The translations under genes were made by a program, and so were the position numbers. Under the pieces are notes generated by a model, which was not told the origin of the DNA, searched no databases, and saw only the letters and a list, made by a program, of their open reading frames with translations. Below are positions 1-6,412 of a stretch of DNA of 8,000 bases, piece after piece. The stretch's first letter is position 1; the number at the start of each line of letters is the position of its first letter. The DNA is from Fidelibacterota bacterium (lineage in GTDB: Bacteria; Fidelibacterota; JAANXI01): positions 1-8,000 of the forward strand of contig JAANXI010000065.1 of NCBI GenBank assembly GCA_018263365.1, written 5' to 3'.

Positions 1-1
1 A

Positions 2-148
2 GATGAAAAGGGTTTTGGGAAACCGAAGGCATACCCGGAGGGGCTGTCGAGGATTTCACGGAGCCTTCGCGCTCAACAGATTGGTGCAGATCGCCGCACA
101 AAATCGCTTAATTTAGGTGAAAAATACGAGTTGGCGCTGGAAGCGTAA
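2..148 (+). CDS. C-terminal tail of a gene truncated by the left edge, unknown product
   Basis: An open frame runs from the window edge to a TAA at 146-148 and gives 48 residues, beginning DEKGFGKPKAYPEG and ending GEKYELALEA. It has no start codon in the window, so the gene would begin outside. The tail is charged and rich in Arg and Lys, with no membrane segment or motif that I recognise. A short open frame can arise by chance. Composition typical of a soluble protein end and the convergent arrangement with the DUF3108 gene are the only support. Function cannot be assigned. Confidence 0.35.
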   Translation, partial: DEKGFGKPKAYPEGLSRISRSLRAQQIGADRRTKSLNLGEKYELALEA

Positions 149-265
149 AATTGGAATGAAGCGCATTTTTAATTCAACACCCCTCATCGACCTGATAAGG
201 TATCGGTTGTTCCATAAATTCAACTCCCCCCTGACCCTAACGGTGGTCATCCGCGGTAGATGAAG
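149..265. other. Convergent intergenic spacer with a repeat-like core
   Basis: This 117-bp spacer separates the end of the putative left-edge gene from the end of the DUF3108 gene. No convincing GC-rich hairpin followed by a T tract is visible for either direction; there is only a T5 run near 166-170. Positions 221-238 (CAACTCCCCCCTGACCCT) nearly match the reverse complement of 1384-1402, with one gap and one mismatch, so a fragment of the same dispersed repeat may sit here. Confidence 0.4.
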
Positions 266-1015
266 TTATCTTTTTAGTTTCGCCTTCACCGAAAACGGCC
301 CCATCGGCACGAAAATCTGGTATATCAAATCCTTGTCCGTGTCAATCCAGAATCGCAGAACTCTTCCCTTCGCCGCAATATTGGCGGAGAGGTAATCAGT
401 GCGCCGGTCCATCGTTTTTCCGCCAACGGGTTCGATGAATTTGGCTTCCACTAATTGGGTTTGGGCCGGTTCTCCGTAGTTGCGTAACGTTGCTGATTCT
501 ATGCAATGAAGACTGATACGCCAGCGCCTGCCGTCGATCTCAACGTTCATCTCCTTGGACTCGCCTACCGTCCAATTGTGATGTTGCGCCCAGAGCATCG
601 AAGAGAAAAGGCTGTGCGTTCCGCCGGGAAACGGGACGGAAGCGCCCGTCGGAAGCGTGAGCGAATTCCTGCTTAGGTTATAGGTGAATCGCTGCGTTTC
701 GTGATGTTTGCCCTCATTAATCCGCTTGACGTATTCCAACGGATACCACGTGTTCGGCTCTGCCCGGATTTCGTAAATGTTGTTGATATCATAGATGTAA
801 GAAAAGGCGGACTTAATCGATGCCTGATAACGCCCCGTCCAGACATCCCCCTGGATGTTGGAAGAGATACTCACGTTCAGCACAGGAATTTTCATGTAAC
901 TGACGGAGTAACGGTGTTCTCCAGCGTGAATGCTGCCGGATGTTAAGGTCAATAAAACCAGTAATAAGGCCGGAATATATAATTTATGTTGATTTTTAAT
1001 CGTAATTATTTCCAC
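266..1015 (-). CDS. Exported DUF3108 domain protein
   Basis: This 249-residue protein resembles the DUF3108 family: exported proteins of unknown function, predicted to be beta-rich. Residues 1-31 look like a Sec signal peptide: basic start, hydrophobic core around 13-25, and a probable signal peptidase I site after the SIHA motif. There is no lipobox cysteine, so a soluble periplasmic or envelope location is likely. The mature part opens with the family-like pattern YSVSYMKIPVLNVSI, then a segment around 70-95 (SYIYDINNIYEI, WYPLEYVKR) typical of the domain, and ends in a basic KAKLKR tail. The start is GTG at 1013-1015. It has no visible Shine-Dalgarno, but upstream codons in this frame offer no other start before a stop at 1040-1042. 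The gene follows the glycosyltransferase gene on the same strand, but after 522 bp of repeat-rich DNA, so it is probably a separate transcription unit. Family assignment is from sequence pattern; cellular role is unknown. Confidence 0.8.
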   Translation of the reverse strand: MEIITIKNQHKLYIPALLLVLLTLTSGSIHAGEHRYSVSYMKIPVLNVSISSNIQGDVWTGRYQASIKSAFSYIYDINNIYEIRAEPNTWYPLEYVKRINEGKHHETQRFTYNLSRNSLTLPTGASVPFPGGTHSLFSSMLWAQHHNWTVGESKEMNVEIDGRRWRISLHCIESATLRNYGEPAQTQLVEAKFIEPVGGKTMDRRTDYLSANIAAKGRVLRFWIDTDKDLIYQIFVPMGPFSVKAKLKR

Positions 1016-1044
1016 TTGGTTTGTTGAGTATAAAAGTGTTCAGT

Positions 1045-1067
1045 GTTGCCTTTATTAGAGGCGCGCC
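1045..1067. repeat. Imperfect 23-bp repeat, copy A
   Basis: Aligned without gaps, this sequence matches 1124-1146 at 18 of 23 positions. Both copies share TGCCTTT near the start and CGCGCC at the end. Copy A includes the 8-bp palindrome GGCGCGCC at 1060-1067. A short GTGTGT follows each copy. The copies are 79 bp apart, which suggests a duplicated or twice-inserted intergenic element. Confidence 0.45.
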
Positions 1068-1082
1068 AAGGAGGGTGTGTGA

Positions 1083-1096
1083 TTCGCCGCGGCGAA
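1083..1096. repeat. Perfect 14-bp palindrome TTCGCCGCGGCGAA
   Basis: TTCGCCGCGGCGAA equals its own reverse complement. It lies about 70 bp upstream of the DUF3108 start and between the two copies of the 23-bp repeat. It could be an operator or part of a repeat element. No family-specific binding site is recognised. Confidence 0.5.
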
Positions 1097-1123
1097 CGGG
1101 AAATCAATGGAACAATAAATCAG

Positions 1124-1180
1124 GGTGCCTTTGATAGGGACGCGCCCCCGACCGATCGGGGCAGGCATGGTGTGTCCCTA
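1124..1180. repeat. Repeat copy B with a nested inverted repeat
   Basis: The first 23 bp (1124-1146) are the partner of copy A. From 1135 an inverted repeat begins: TAGGGAC at 1135-1141 pairs with GTCCCTA at 1174-1180. Inside it, CCCCGA (1146-1151) pairs with TCGGGG (1156-1161) around a CCGA loop. An outer stem enclosing an inner hairpin is typical of small non-coding palindromic elements (REP or MITE-like). There is no T tract on either side, so it is a poor intrinsic terminator. Confidence 0.55.
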
Positions 1181-1362
1181 CATAGTGAATTAACAAAGTC
1201 TTAGCACGTTTTTATTCGTTTTACAATTATCCCAATACGGAAAAAAATGCCTTAATATTGCATTCCCACACAGCCTCTTAGGATTTCACCCGCGCAATAC
1301 GCAATATTCCTTTAAACCCCTTCCCCTTATCACTGCTGCGCCACAGGTTCGAAAACATTGTT

Positions 1363-1402
1363 CCCTTCCTCTAGACAAGAGGAAGGGTCAGGGATGGAGT
1401 TG
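1363..1402. repeat. Hairpin with conserved-looking flank, dispersed-repeat candidate
   Basis: CCCTTCCTCT (1363-1372) and AGAGGAAGGG (1378-1387) form a perfect 10-bp stem around the loop AGACA. The adjoining 1384-1402 recurs in reverse orientation at 221-238 with one gap and one mismatch. It lies about 150 bp beyond the glycosyltransferase stop and could slow polymerase there, but neither strand has a T run after the stem. A dispersed intergenic repeat is the better reading. Confidence 0.5.
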
Positions 1403-1429
1403 GGTTGGTTTTACCCTTCTTCTTCACTC

Positions 1430-1500
1430 TTCAATCTGCGTACGGGAATTGGAAATTATCACTTCGGCATTCGATATTCATCGGTTCGAAATTCAATCTG
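1430..1500. repeat. Cluster of short direct repeats (TTCGAWATTCA type)
   Basis: TTCGATATTCA at 1470-1480 and TTCGAAATTCA at 1485-1495 differ at one position and are offset by 15 bp. TTCAATCTG occurs at 1430-1438 and again at 1492-1500. Degenerate TTCGA/ATTCA strings of this kind remind me of intergenic repeats seen in some bacterial genomes, but that comparison is from memory. No open frame or RNA gene accounts for them. Confidence 0.4.
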
Positions 1501-1537
1501 TTTCCTTCTCCTTTCTCTTTTCTCCCTATACCCAGCG

Positions 1538-2701
1538 TCATCTTCCAATCTCTTTCGCTTCCTTCCGGGTGCGCCCCTTCCAGGAATAGTTGAAAAAAGA
1601 GCCCCCAAGCCCGGCAACGATGATGTACGGAATTTGCAAAAGCGTCCAGAGGGGAAATTCCCGCAGCAGCTCCCGGCGCTCGTATAATCGCGTGGCATAT
1701 TGGAGCAGTACGAATTCCCCGGCGGCTTTGATCAGATATCCGGCGGCGAGTACCAGTAGAAAACCCGGATTGAAAAATGAATAAACGATTCCGCCCACGA
1801 CAACGAGATACATGGCAAAAACCGAAAACAGGTACGTGAAGAATCCCGGATCCATGGCTAGTTGAATGGGGGCATCCGACGCCCAGCGGATGCGCTGGTG
1901 CAACAGAGATGTAAATGTGCGCTCCGGTGTTGTAGAATTATACGCGTCCGATGTCCCGGCGAACATGATCTCGTAGTCCGTATGTCTGCGAATTAACTGC
2001 AACAGGAGCACATCGTCCCCGGTGGCGCGCCCTGCAATGGATTTGTAGCCTCCGACTGCTTTGAATGCGGCTTTTCGAAAGCCCATATTTTGTCCGGATG
2101 CCGCGAGCGGAACGCCGTTATTCAGCGCCCCTTCATTGGCGGCCAGCAGTGCAAGGAAGTCAAACGCCTGCCAGCGCTGTATCCAGGATGACTCGTCTTC
2201 CACGGTGACGCTGGAAAATCCAACAACCATACCGACGTTTTCAGCGAAATAGGAGTTCATCGCACTGATCCAGGTCGGGAGCACCCGGCAATCAGCATCC
2301 ACGGACAGGATCACTTCTCCCTGCGCGTTTTTGATGCCCCGGGTAAGCGCGTACTTTTTCGGCGAATAGTTTGCCGGGGTTTCCGTGATCCTGAGCAGCT
2401 GCAGCGGAGGCCATCGCTGGGAATATTCTCTGATAATCTCTGCCGTTCTGTCCGTGGATTTGTCATCGACCACGATCACTTCGAACCGATCTTCCGGATA
2501 ATCCTGAACTTTGAGATTGTCGAGCAATTCCGGTATTTGTTCCTCCTCGTTGCGGGCGGCGATCACCACGGAGACAAAATGCTGCTGTTCGTTTTCGCCC
2601 TTGCGTCGCCGATGGAGCCCCACGTAAAAAAACAGCGAACTAACTGTATAGAGCAAAATTGGAAACCAAAAGATGATGAGAATAACTGTTGAGGAAGCCA
2701 A
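1538..2701 (-). CDS. Membrane-bound family 2 glycosyltransferase
   Basis: This 387-residue GT2 enzyme should transfer a sugar from a nucleotide-sugar donor on the inner face of the cytoplasmic membrane; the acceptor is unknown. An N-terminal membrane helix (about 4-28) precedes a GT-A domain. Visible motifs are VSVVIAARNEE (44-54), VVDDKSTD (77-84), the metal-binding DAD within SVDADCR (133-139), GDD at 228-230 (probable catalytic-base region), and QRIRW at 269-273, the QxxRW-type signature of membrane GT2 enzymes. Three hydrophobic stretches follow at about 285-309, 312-333 and 352-368. Such enzymes include glycolipid, carotenoid-glucoside and polysaccharide synthases; I cannot choose among them. 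The start is TTG at 2699-2701, without a Shine-Dalgarno. It is the first possible start after the mgtE stop, which is in the same frame, so translation is probably coupled to mgtE. It is the last gene of the cluster; the stop is TGA. Confidence 0.88.
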   Translation of the reverse strand: MASSTVILIIFWFPILLYTVSSLFFYVGLHRRRKGENEQQHFVSVVIAARNEEEQIPELLDNLKVQDYPEDRFEVIVVDDKSTDRTAEIIREYSQRWPPLQLLRITETPANYSPKKYALTRGIKNAQGEVILSVDADCRVLPTWISAMNSYFAENVGMVVGFSSVTVEDESSWIQRWQAFDFLALLAANEGALNNGVPLAASGQNMGFRKAAFKAVGGYKSIAGRATGDDVLLLQLIRRHTDYEIMFAGTSDAYNSTTPERTFTSLLHQRIRWASDAPIQLAMDPGFFTYLFSVFAMYLVVVGGIVYSFFNPGFLLVLAAGYLIKAAGEFVLLQYATRLYERRELLREFPLWTLLQIPYIIVAGLGGSFFNYSWKGRTRKEAKEIGR

Positions 2702-2707
2702 TGGATT

Positions 2708-4060
2708 TTATAACAATGCCATCGCGATTGAAAAGTAAATGAGCAGCCCAAAGATGTCGATCGTCGTGGTGACAAACGGGCCGGTGGCTATCGCTGGGTC
2801 GACGTCCAGTTTGTTCAGCACGATTGGTGCGATTGTGCCCATAAGCGCCGCTAAAATCATCACGGCACAAATACCAAGCCCCACGACCACGCCAACCATC
2901 ACTCCGGACGAAGCATATACCACGCGAACCAGCAGTCCAAGTCCAAGCCCGTACACTATCCCCAAAATGAGTCCAACACGGAGCTCCTTGAATATCACCT
3001 GCCCGACTTCCCGGATATTGACGCGGCCGGTTGCCAGTCCCCGGATAACAATGGTTGCCGATTGAGTCCCGATATTACCGCCCATTCCGGCGATAATCGG
3101 CATGAAGGCGGCCAGTGCCACCACCCGTTGCAGCAGGTCGTCAAAGGAGCTGACGATCAGCGACGCCACGATGCCGCCGATCCACGTGGCGAACAGCCAG
3201 GGAAACCGTAACCTTGATTCCTCTACGGTATTCTTCAGCAGAATTTCCCGGTCGCGTCCGGCCCCGGCCATTTGCAGGAAGTCCTCGGTGGCCTCCTCGC
3301 GAATAACGTCGATGATATCGTCGACCGTCACAATCCCCAGCAGATGATTCTCTTCGTCGACCACCGGAAGCGCCAGAATATTGTACCGTCCCACGAGACG
3401 CGCCACTTCTTCCTGATCCGTCTCCGGGAGCACGCTCACCACCTGCGGGATCATAAAATCTTTCAGTTGTTTCTGTGGGGAGACCATCAGCAGCTGGCGC
3501 AGCGAGGATACGCCTTTGAGATGATCATCGTCGTCGACGACGTACACGTAAAACACCATTTCGTTGTGCTCGGACTGTTGCAGTATTTCGATTGCATCGG
3601 CTGCGGTCATGTTCTCATTCAGCGAGAACGCCTCCGGGATCATGATGCCGCCGGCAGTGTCCTCCGGATAGCCCATGACAGCTTCCAGATCAACGGCGCT
3701 TTCCGGCTCCATCAACTGGACGATATCGTTGGAGAGATCATCTGGCAACAGGCCCAGCACATCGGCCAGATCATCCGTGGCCATTTCGGAGAACAGCTCG
3801 ATCACCTGTTCACGGGTCAGCTGATTGATGAGCTCCACACGCAGGGAGTCATCCATTTCGCTCAGCGCTTCCGCGGCGTGATTGCGGTCGGTAATCGATG
3901 GGAAAATCTCACGGCGTTCCGGTTCGGTAAGGTACCGGAAAATCGTGGCCAGGTCGGCCGGATGGGTTTTGTGCAGGATTTTTTTCAGATTGGCATGCGC
4001 ATTTCGGCGGTTGAGCCGCCGCAGAGTGTCCAGCAGTATGTTAATTTCTTGCGTGAGCAT
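2708..4060 (-). CDS. mgtE: Magnesium transporter MgtE
   Basis: MgtE is a homodimeric Mg2+-selective channel of the cytoplasmic membrane, gated by intracellular Mg2+. The 450-residue protein has the full architecture: a helical N domain (about 31-129), two CBS domains (about 133-256), a connecting helix, and a five-helix pore region from 286 to the end. Pore signatures are GGNIGTQS (327-334) and DPAIATGPF followed by TTTIDIFG, whose aspartate (D435) corresponds to the ion-coordinating pore Asp of Thermus thermophilus MgtE. Acidic residues of the Mg2+-sensing interface also appear present (TDDLADVL near 96-102; VTVDDIIDVI from 244). I chose ATG at 4058-4060, because AGGA at 4066-4069 stands 5 nt before it. 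An ATG two codons upstream (4064-4066) overlaps that AGGA and has no good ribosome site. It lies about 80 bp after cbs and 6 bp before the glycosyltransferase gene, so co-transcription is likely. No Mg2+ riboswitch-sized leader is present. Confidence 0.95.
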   Translation of the reverse strand: MLTQEINILLDTLRRLNRRNAHANLKKILHKTHPADLATIFRYLTEPERREIFPSITDRNHAAEALSEMDDSLRVELINQLTREQVIELFSEMATDDLADVLGLLPDDLSNDIVQLMEPESAVDLEAVMGYPEDTAGGIMIPEAFSLNENMTAADAIEILQQSEHNEMVFYVYVVDDDDHLKGVSSLRQLLMVSPQKQLKDFMIPQVVSVLPETDQEEVARLVGRYNILALPVVDEENHLLGIVTVDDIIDVIREEATEDFLQMAGAGRDREILLKNTVEESRLRFPWLFATWIGGIVASLIVSSFDDLLQRVVALAAFMPIIAGMGGNIGTQSATIVIRGLATGRVNIREVGQVIFKELRVGLILGIVYGLGLGLLVRVVYASSGVMVGVVVGLGICAVMILAALMGTIAPIVLNKLDVDPAIATGPFVTTTIDIFGLLIYFSIAMALL

Positions 4061-4065
4061 CCCCA

Positions 4066-4071
4066 TCCTGC
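4066..4071 (-). promoter_or_regulatory. Ribosome binding site deciding the mgtE start
   Basis: Read on the minus strand, GCAGGA ends 5 nt before ATG at 4058-4060. The alternative ATG at 4064-4066 begins inside this motif, which would leave it unusable. This favours the downstream start (protein begins MLTQEIN). Confidence 0.55.
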
Positions 4072-4110
4072 ATCGTTACAATTTGCCTTGAAACAATCCT
4101 TAAATATGCC

Positions 4111-4130
4111 AAAAAAAAGTCGCTTTCTTT
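4111..4130 (-). terminator. Weak AT-rich hairpin after cbs
   Basis: On the minus strand AAAGAAAG (4130-4123), loop CGA and CTTTTTTT (4119-4112) can form an 8-bp stem with one G-T wobble. It starts 10 bases past the cbs stop and ends in a run of eight T. The stem is almost all A-T and consumes the T run, so it is at best a leaky terminator and could simply be an A/T tract. It may lower mgtE expression relative to cbs. Confidence 0.2.
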
Positions 4131-4140
4131 AGGGAAAAAT

Positions 4141-5508
4141 TTAATGGGCTGTACTGTCAATTAAATCAAACCGGGTGACAATTCCTACGATTTTTCCCCG
4201 GTCTTCGATCAGGGCGGCCGGCTGTTCCCGGAGGTGTTTCATCACGCTGTCCAGCGCCAGGTTCTCGCTGAGGATCGGAAACGGATCCCCCATCACCTCG
4301 TACACCCGCTCTTCCAGGATGTCCCGGTCTTCCAGCACCTGAGCCATGAGCTGGTTTTCCCGCAGGCTGCCGACGCACTCGCCGTTGTCATCCAGCACCG
4401 GCAGCTGGGAAATGCCGTGCTCGTTAATTAAAGAGAGCGCCTCTTTGACGAACGCCTTTGGAGAAACGGAGACCAGTTTCGGCAGCTGATTGGACTTGGT
4501 ATCGTGAATGACCCGGAGCGTGGATTTGTCCGTACTGAGCATCCGCTGTTCCCGCATCCACTCGTCCGAAAAATGTTTGCTAAGATACCGTTCGCCGGTA
4601 TCCGGCACGATGAACAGCACCAGATCCTCCGGGGGCTTTTCCGCGGCAACCTGCATTGCGACATGCCCGATAGTACCGGCGCTTCCGCCGCCAAAGATGC
4701 CCTCCTCGCGCGCCATCTTTCTGGACATGTGAAACGCCTCCTGATCGGTGACGTTCAGGATGCGATCCACAAATTTCAGATGCAGCGTACCGGGAATCAT
4801 ATCCTCGCCAATGCCCTCCACCAGGTACGGACTTCCTTCGGTCATCACGCCGCTTTCGTGATAGACCTTGAGCACGCTCCCGTACGGGTCGGCGCCAATG
4901 ATTTCGACGTCAGGATTCTGTTCCTTCAGAAATTCGCCCACGCCGCTGATGGTACCGCCGGTTCCCATCCCGGCCACAAGGGCCGTGATTTCTCCGTTGG
5001 TCTGCTCCCATATCTCTTTGCCCGTACCCTCGTAATGCACTTGTGGATTTACCTGATTAAAGAACTGATCGGAAAACAGGGCGTTCGGATTTTCCTTGAC
5101 CACCCGTCGGGCCGTATTCACGTAATAATCCGGGCTGTCCGGTGAGACGGCCGTCGGCGTCATAATTACTTCCGCACCGAACGCCTTGAGCAGTTTAATT
5201 TTCTCCACGCTCACCTTGTCCGGCATCACGAAAATTGCTTTATACCCTTTCACCGCGGCGACCAGCGCAAGCCCCACACCCGTATTGCCGCTGGTAGCCT
5301 CTACGACCGTCCCGCCGGGCGCGAGCGTGCCGTTCTTCTCAGCATCTTTGATGATTGCGCGCGCAATTCGGTCTTTGATGCTGCCGCCGGGATTGAAATA
5401 CTCCAGTTTCGCGAAGACCTTTGCCCCGCTCGGATCGGGGATTTTATCGAGTTGCACAATCGGCGTGTTGCCAATGAGGTCAAGGATATTGGAAGGATTC
5501 TGCGACAT
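4141..5508 (-). CDS. cbs: Cystathionine beta-synthase with C-terminal CBS-domain pair
   Basis: This PLP enzyme condenses serine with homocysteine to cystathionine, the first step of reverse transsulfuration, in the cytoplasm. The 455-residue protein has a fold-type II catalytic core (about 1-320) and a tandem CBS (Bateman) module (about 342-455). Seen are the PLP lysine in NPGGSIKDR (K45), the substrate loop TSGNTG (72-77), the PLP-phosphate loop GTGGTISG (182-189) and PDTGERYLSK (302-311). EGIGEDMIPG (231-240) fits cystathionine beta-synthase better than O-acetylserine sulfhydrylase, as does the Bateman tail. The haem-binding N-terminus of animal enzymes is absent, as in other bacteria. Cysteine synthase activity remains possible. 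I chose ATG at 5506-5508: AAAGGA at 5517-5522 lies 8 nt upstream, whereas the ATG three codons earlier overlaps that motif. It follows the protease gene closely. No cystathionine lyase gene is in the window. Confidence 0.92.
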   Translation of the reverse strand: MSQNPSNILDLIGNTPIVQLDKIPDPSGAKVFAKLEYFNPGGSIKDRIARAIIKDAEKNGTLAPGGTVVEATSGNTGVGLALVAAVKGYKAIFVMPDKVSVEKIKLLKAFGAEVIMTPTAVSPDSPDYYVNTARRVVKENPNALFSDQFFNQVNPQVHYEGTGKEIWEQTNGEITALVAGMGTGGTISGVGEFLKEQNPDVEIIGADPYGSVLKVYHESGVMTEGSPYLVEGIGEDMIPGTLHLKFVDRILNVTDQEAFHMSRKMAREEGIFGGGSAGTIGHVAMQVAAEKPPEDLVLFIVPDTGERYLSKHFSDEWMREQRMLSTDKSTLRVIHDTKSNQLPKLVSVSPKAFVKEALSLINEHGISQLPVLDDNGECVGSLRENQLMAQVLEDRDILEERVYEVMGDPFPILSENLALDSVMKHLREQPAALIEDRGKIVGIVTRFDLIDSTAH

Positions 5509-5516
5509 ATAAGACA

Positions 5517-5522
5517 TCCTTT
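5517..5522 (-). promoter_or_regulatory. Ribosome binding site deciding the cbs start
   Basis: AAAGGA on the minus strand lies 8 nt before ATG at 5506-5508. The longer candidate start at 5515-5517 shares a base with this motif, so it would lack a properly spaced site. The likely N-terminus is MSQNPSNILDLIGNTP, which also fits the usual beginning of the catalytic domain. Confidence 0.6.
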
Positions 5523-5528
5523 GCCTAA

Positions 5529-6389
5529 TTAATCGATTGGTTCTTTTGATGTTTCCTGCGGTGCGTCGGCTGGGCTAATCGTTTGGGAGTCCCGGTCTTT
5601 CAGTGGAAACATACGGTTAATTTCTCTGAATCCGTAATATAAACCTGCGCCCGCAAGTCCCAGCCAGAGCACGGAGACATGATTGCCCATTTCGTACCAG
5701 CCCAGGTGCTCCGGATCAATATTGGAAAAGAAGAGGGAGAGCCCGTTGATCCCCATGTGTGCGGCGATGCCCGGAACAACGCTCTGCGTTCGCCAGGAGA
5801 GATACGACAGCGCAATGCCAAAGAGATAGATCTGGATGATCCACCAGGTATTCATGTGCAGGAGAGCAAACGCTAACGCCGTCAGGAGCACCGATTTGGT
5901 AACATCCTGGGTGTGGTATTCCAGTGTGGTCTGTAAAAAACCCCGGAACAGCAACTCCTCCGCCACCGGGGTTACCACTACTAACGCGCCAAAGATGAGT
6001 AAAAACTCGCCGAAAGTGTTGATTTGGAAAAACACCAGCGAATCCGCCAGCCATTCCGGCGGCTCTATTATAATGGAGATTAAGCGATCGAATTCATCGC
6101 CGAGCACAGAAATACTGACCCCAATGACAAGCGCCCACAAAAAAGCCGGCGCCTCCACAGCTTTGAGGCGGTATACGCGCCGGATCGAAAACTGGCGTCT
6201 CAGCACATACACAGCGCTCGGAAGTATAATAAAGATTTCGCCGATGAAGATATAGATCCGTGCGCTGTCAGGGATAGCGCCCCCTTCGGGCGAGATAAAG
6301 AGTGCCGCGAAAAAATACGGAAGTAAAATACTGAGAAAAACAAGCCCGAACGCTGCCAGCCGGCCGGGATACTTATCGTGCCTGGTCAT
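5529..6389 (-). CDS. CPBP family intramembrane metalloprotease
   Basis: This 286-residue polytopic membrane protein belongs to the CPBP (CAAX protease/bacteriocin-processing, Abi) family, relatives of eukaryotic Rce1. All three signature motifs are visible: EELLFRG (144-150, the EExxxR glutamate pair), FALLH (174-178, FxxxH) and HMGIN (211-215, HxxxN). These residues form the catalytic or metal site inside the membrane, so the enzyme looks intact. Hydrophobic helices occur near 12-31, 44-62, 82-97, 125-141, 167-178, 182-198 and 237-252. A hydrophilic, acidic and proline-containing tail covers about 262-286. The substrate is unknown; prenylated-protein processing should not be assumed in bacteria, where members act in bacteriocin immunity, peptide maturation or unknown roles. 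The ATG is preceded by AAAGGA (6396-6401, 6-nt spacing). It is the first gene of the cluster, ending 20 bp before the chosen cbs start. Confidence 0.9.
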   Translation of the reverse strand: MTRHDKYPGRLAAFGLVFLSILLPYFFAALFISPEGGAIPDSARIYIFIGEIFIILPSAVYVLRRQFSIRRVYRLKAVEAPAFLWALVIGVSISVLGDEFDRLISIIIEPPEWLADSLVFFQINTFGEFLLIFGALVVVTPVAEELLFRGFLQTTLEYHTQDVTKSVLLTALAFALLHMNTWWIIQIYLFGIALSYLSWRTQSVVPGIAAHMGINGLSLFFSNIDPEHLGWYEMGNHVSVLWLGLAGAGLYYGFREINRMFPLKDRDSQTISPADAPQETSKEPID

Positions 6390-6412
6390 AACCCTTCCTT
6401 TATAATTTTCGG

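Larger units (their letters stand above)
1016..1537. other. Gene-free, repeat-rich intergenic region
   Basis: No convincing gene lies in these 522 bp. The short plus-strand open frames here run into the antisense of the glycosyltransferase gene and have no coding character. The stretch holds two related 23-bp sequences (1045-1067 and 1124-1146), a perfect 14-bp palindrome (1083-1096), a nested inverted repeat (1135-1180), a 10-bp-stem hairpin (1363-1387) and near-identical 11-mers at 1470-1480 and 1485-1495. From about 1363 to 1590 the plus strand is strongly pyrimidine-rich. This mosaic resembles accumulated intergenic repeats rather than a single regulatory region. A promoter for the DUF3108 gene should lie at its left end, but I could not pick a convincing one. 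Confidence 0.6.

Noticed and set aside
1363..1387. Intrinsic terminator for the four-gene cluster
   Set aside because: The stem is good, but neither strand has a T tract after it, and it is about 150 bp past the last stop codon. It is described as a repeat instead.
1045..1500. CRISPR array
   Set aside because: The repeats are too few, too diverged and not regularly spaced, and no cas gene is present.
1358..1687. Plus-strand open frame of 109 codons starting in the intergenic region
   Set aside because: Its first half translates the repeat-rich, pyrimidine-rich DNA (Ser, Leu, Phe runs) and its second half is antisense to the glycosyltransferase C-terminus. There is no Shine-Dalgarno.
3272..4132. 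Long plus-strand open frame (286 codons) opposite mgtE
   Set aside because: It is antisense to a complete, clearly recognisable MgtE. Its translation is rich in His and Gln, with no domain pattern, as expected of a shadow frame.
4067..4140. Magnesium riboswitch (M-box or ykoK type) before mgtE
   Set aside because: The gap is under 80 bp and AT-rich, and it has none of the conserved multi-helix structure; it is too short for this class.
4504..5145. Plus-strand open frame (213 codons) opposite cbs
   Set aside because: It is antisense to conserved catalytic motifs of cystathionine beta-synthase, has no recognisable protein features and has no ribosome site.
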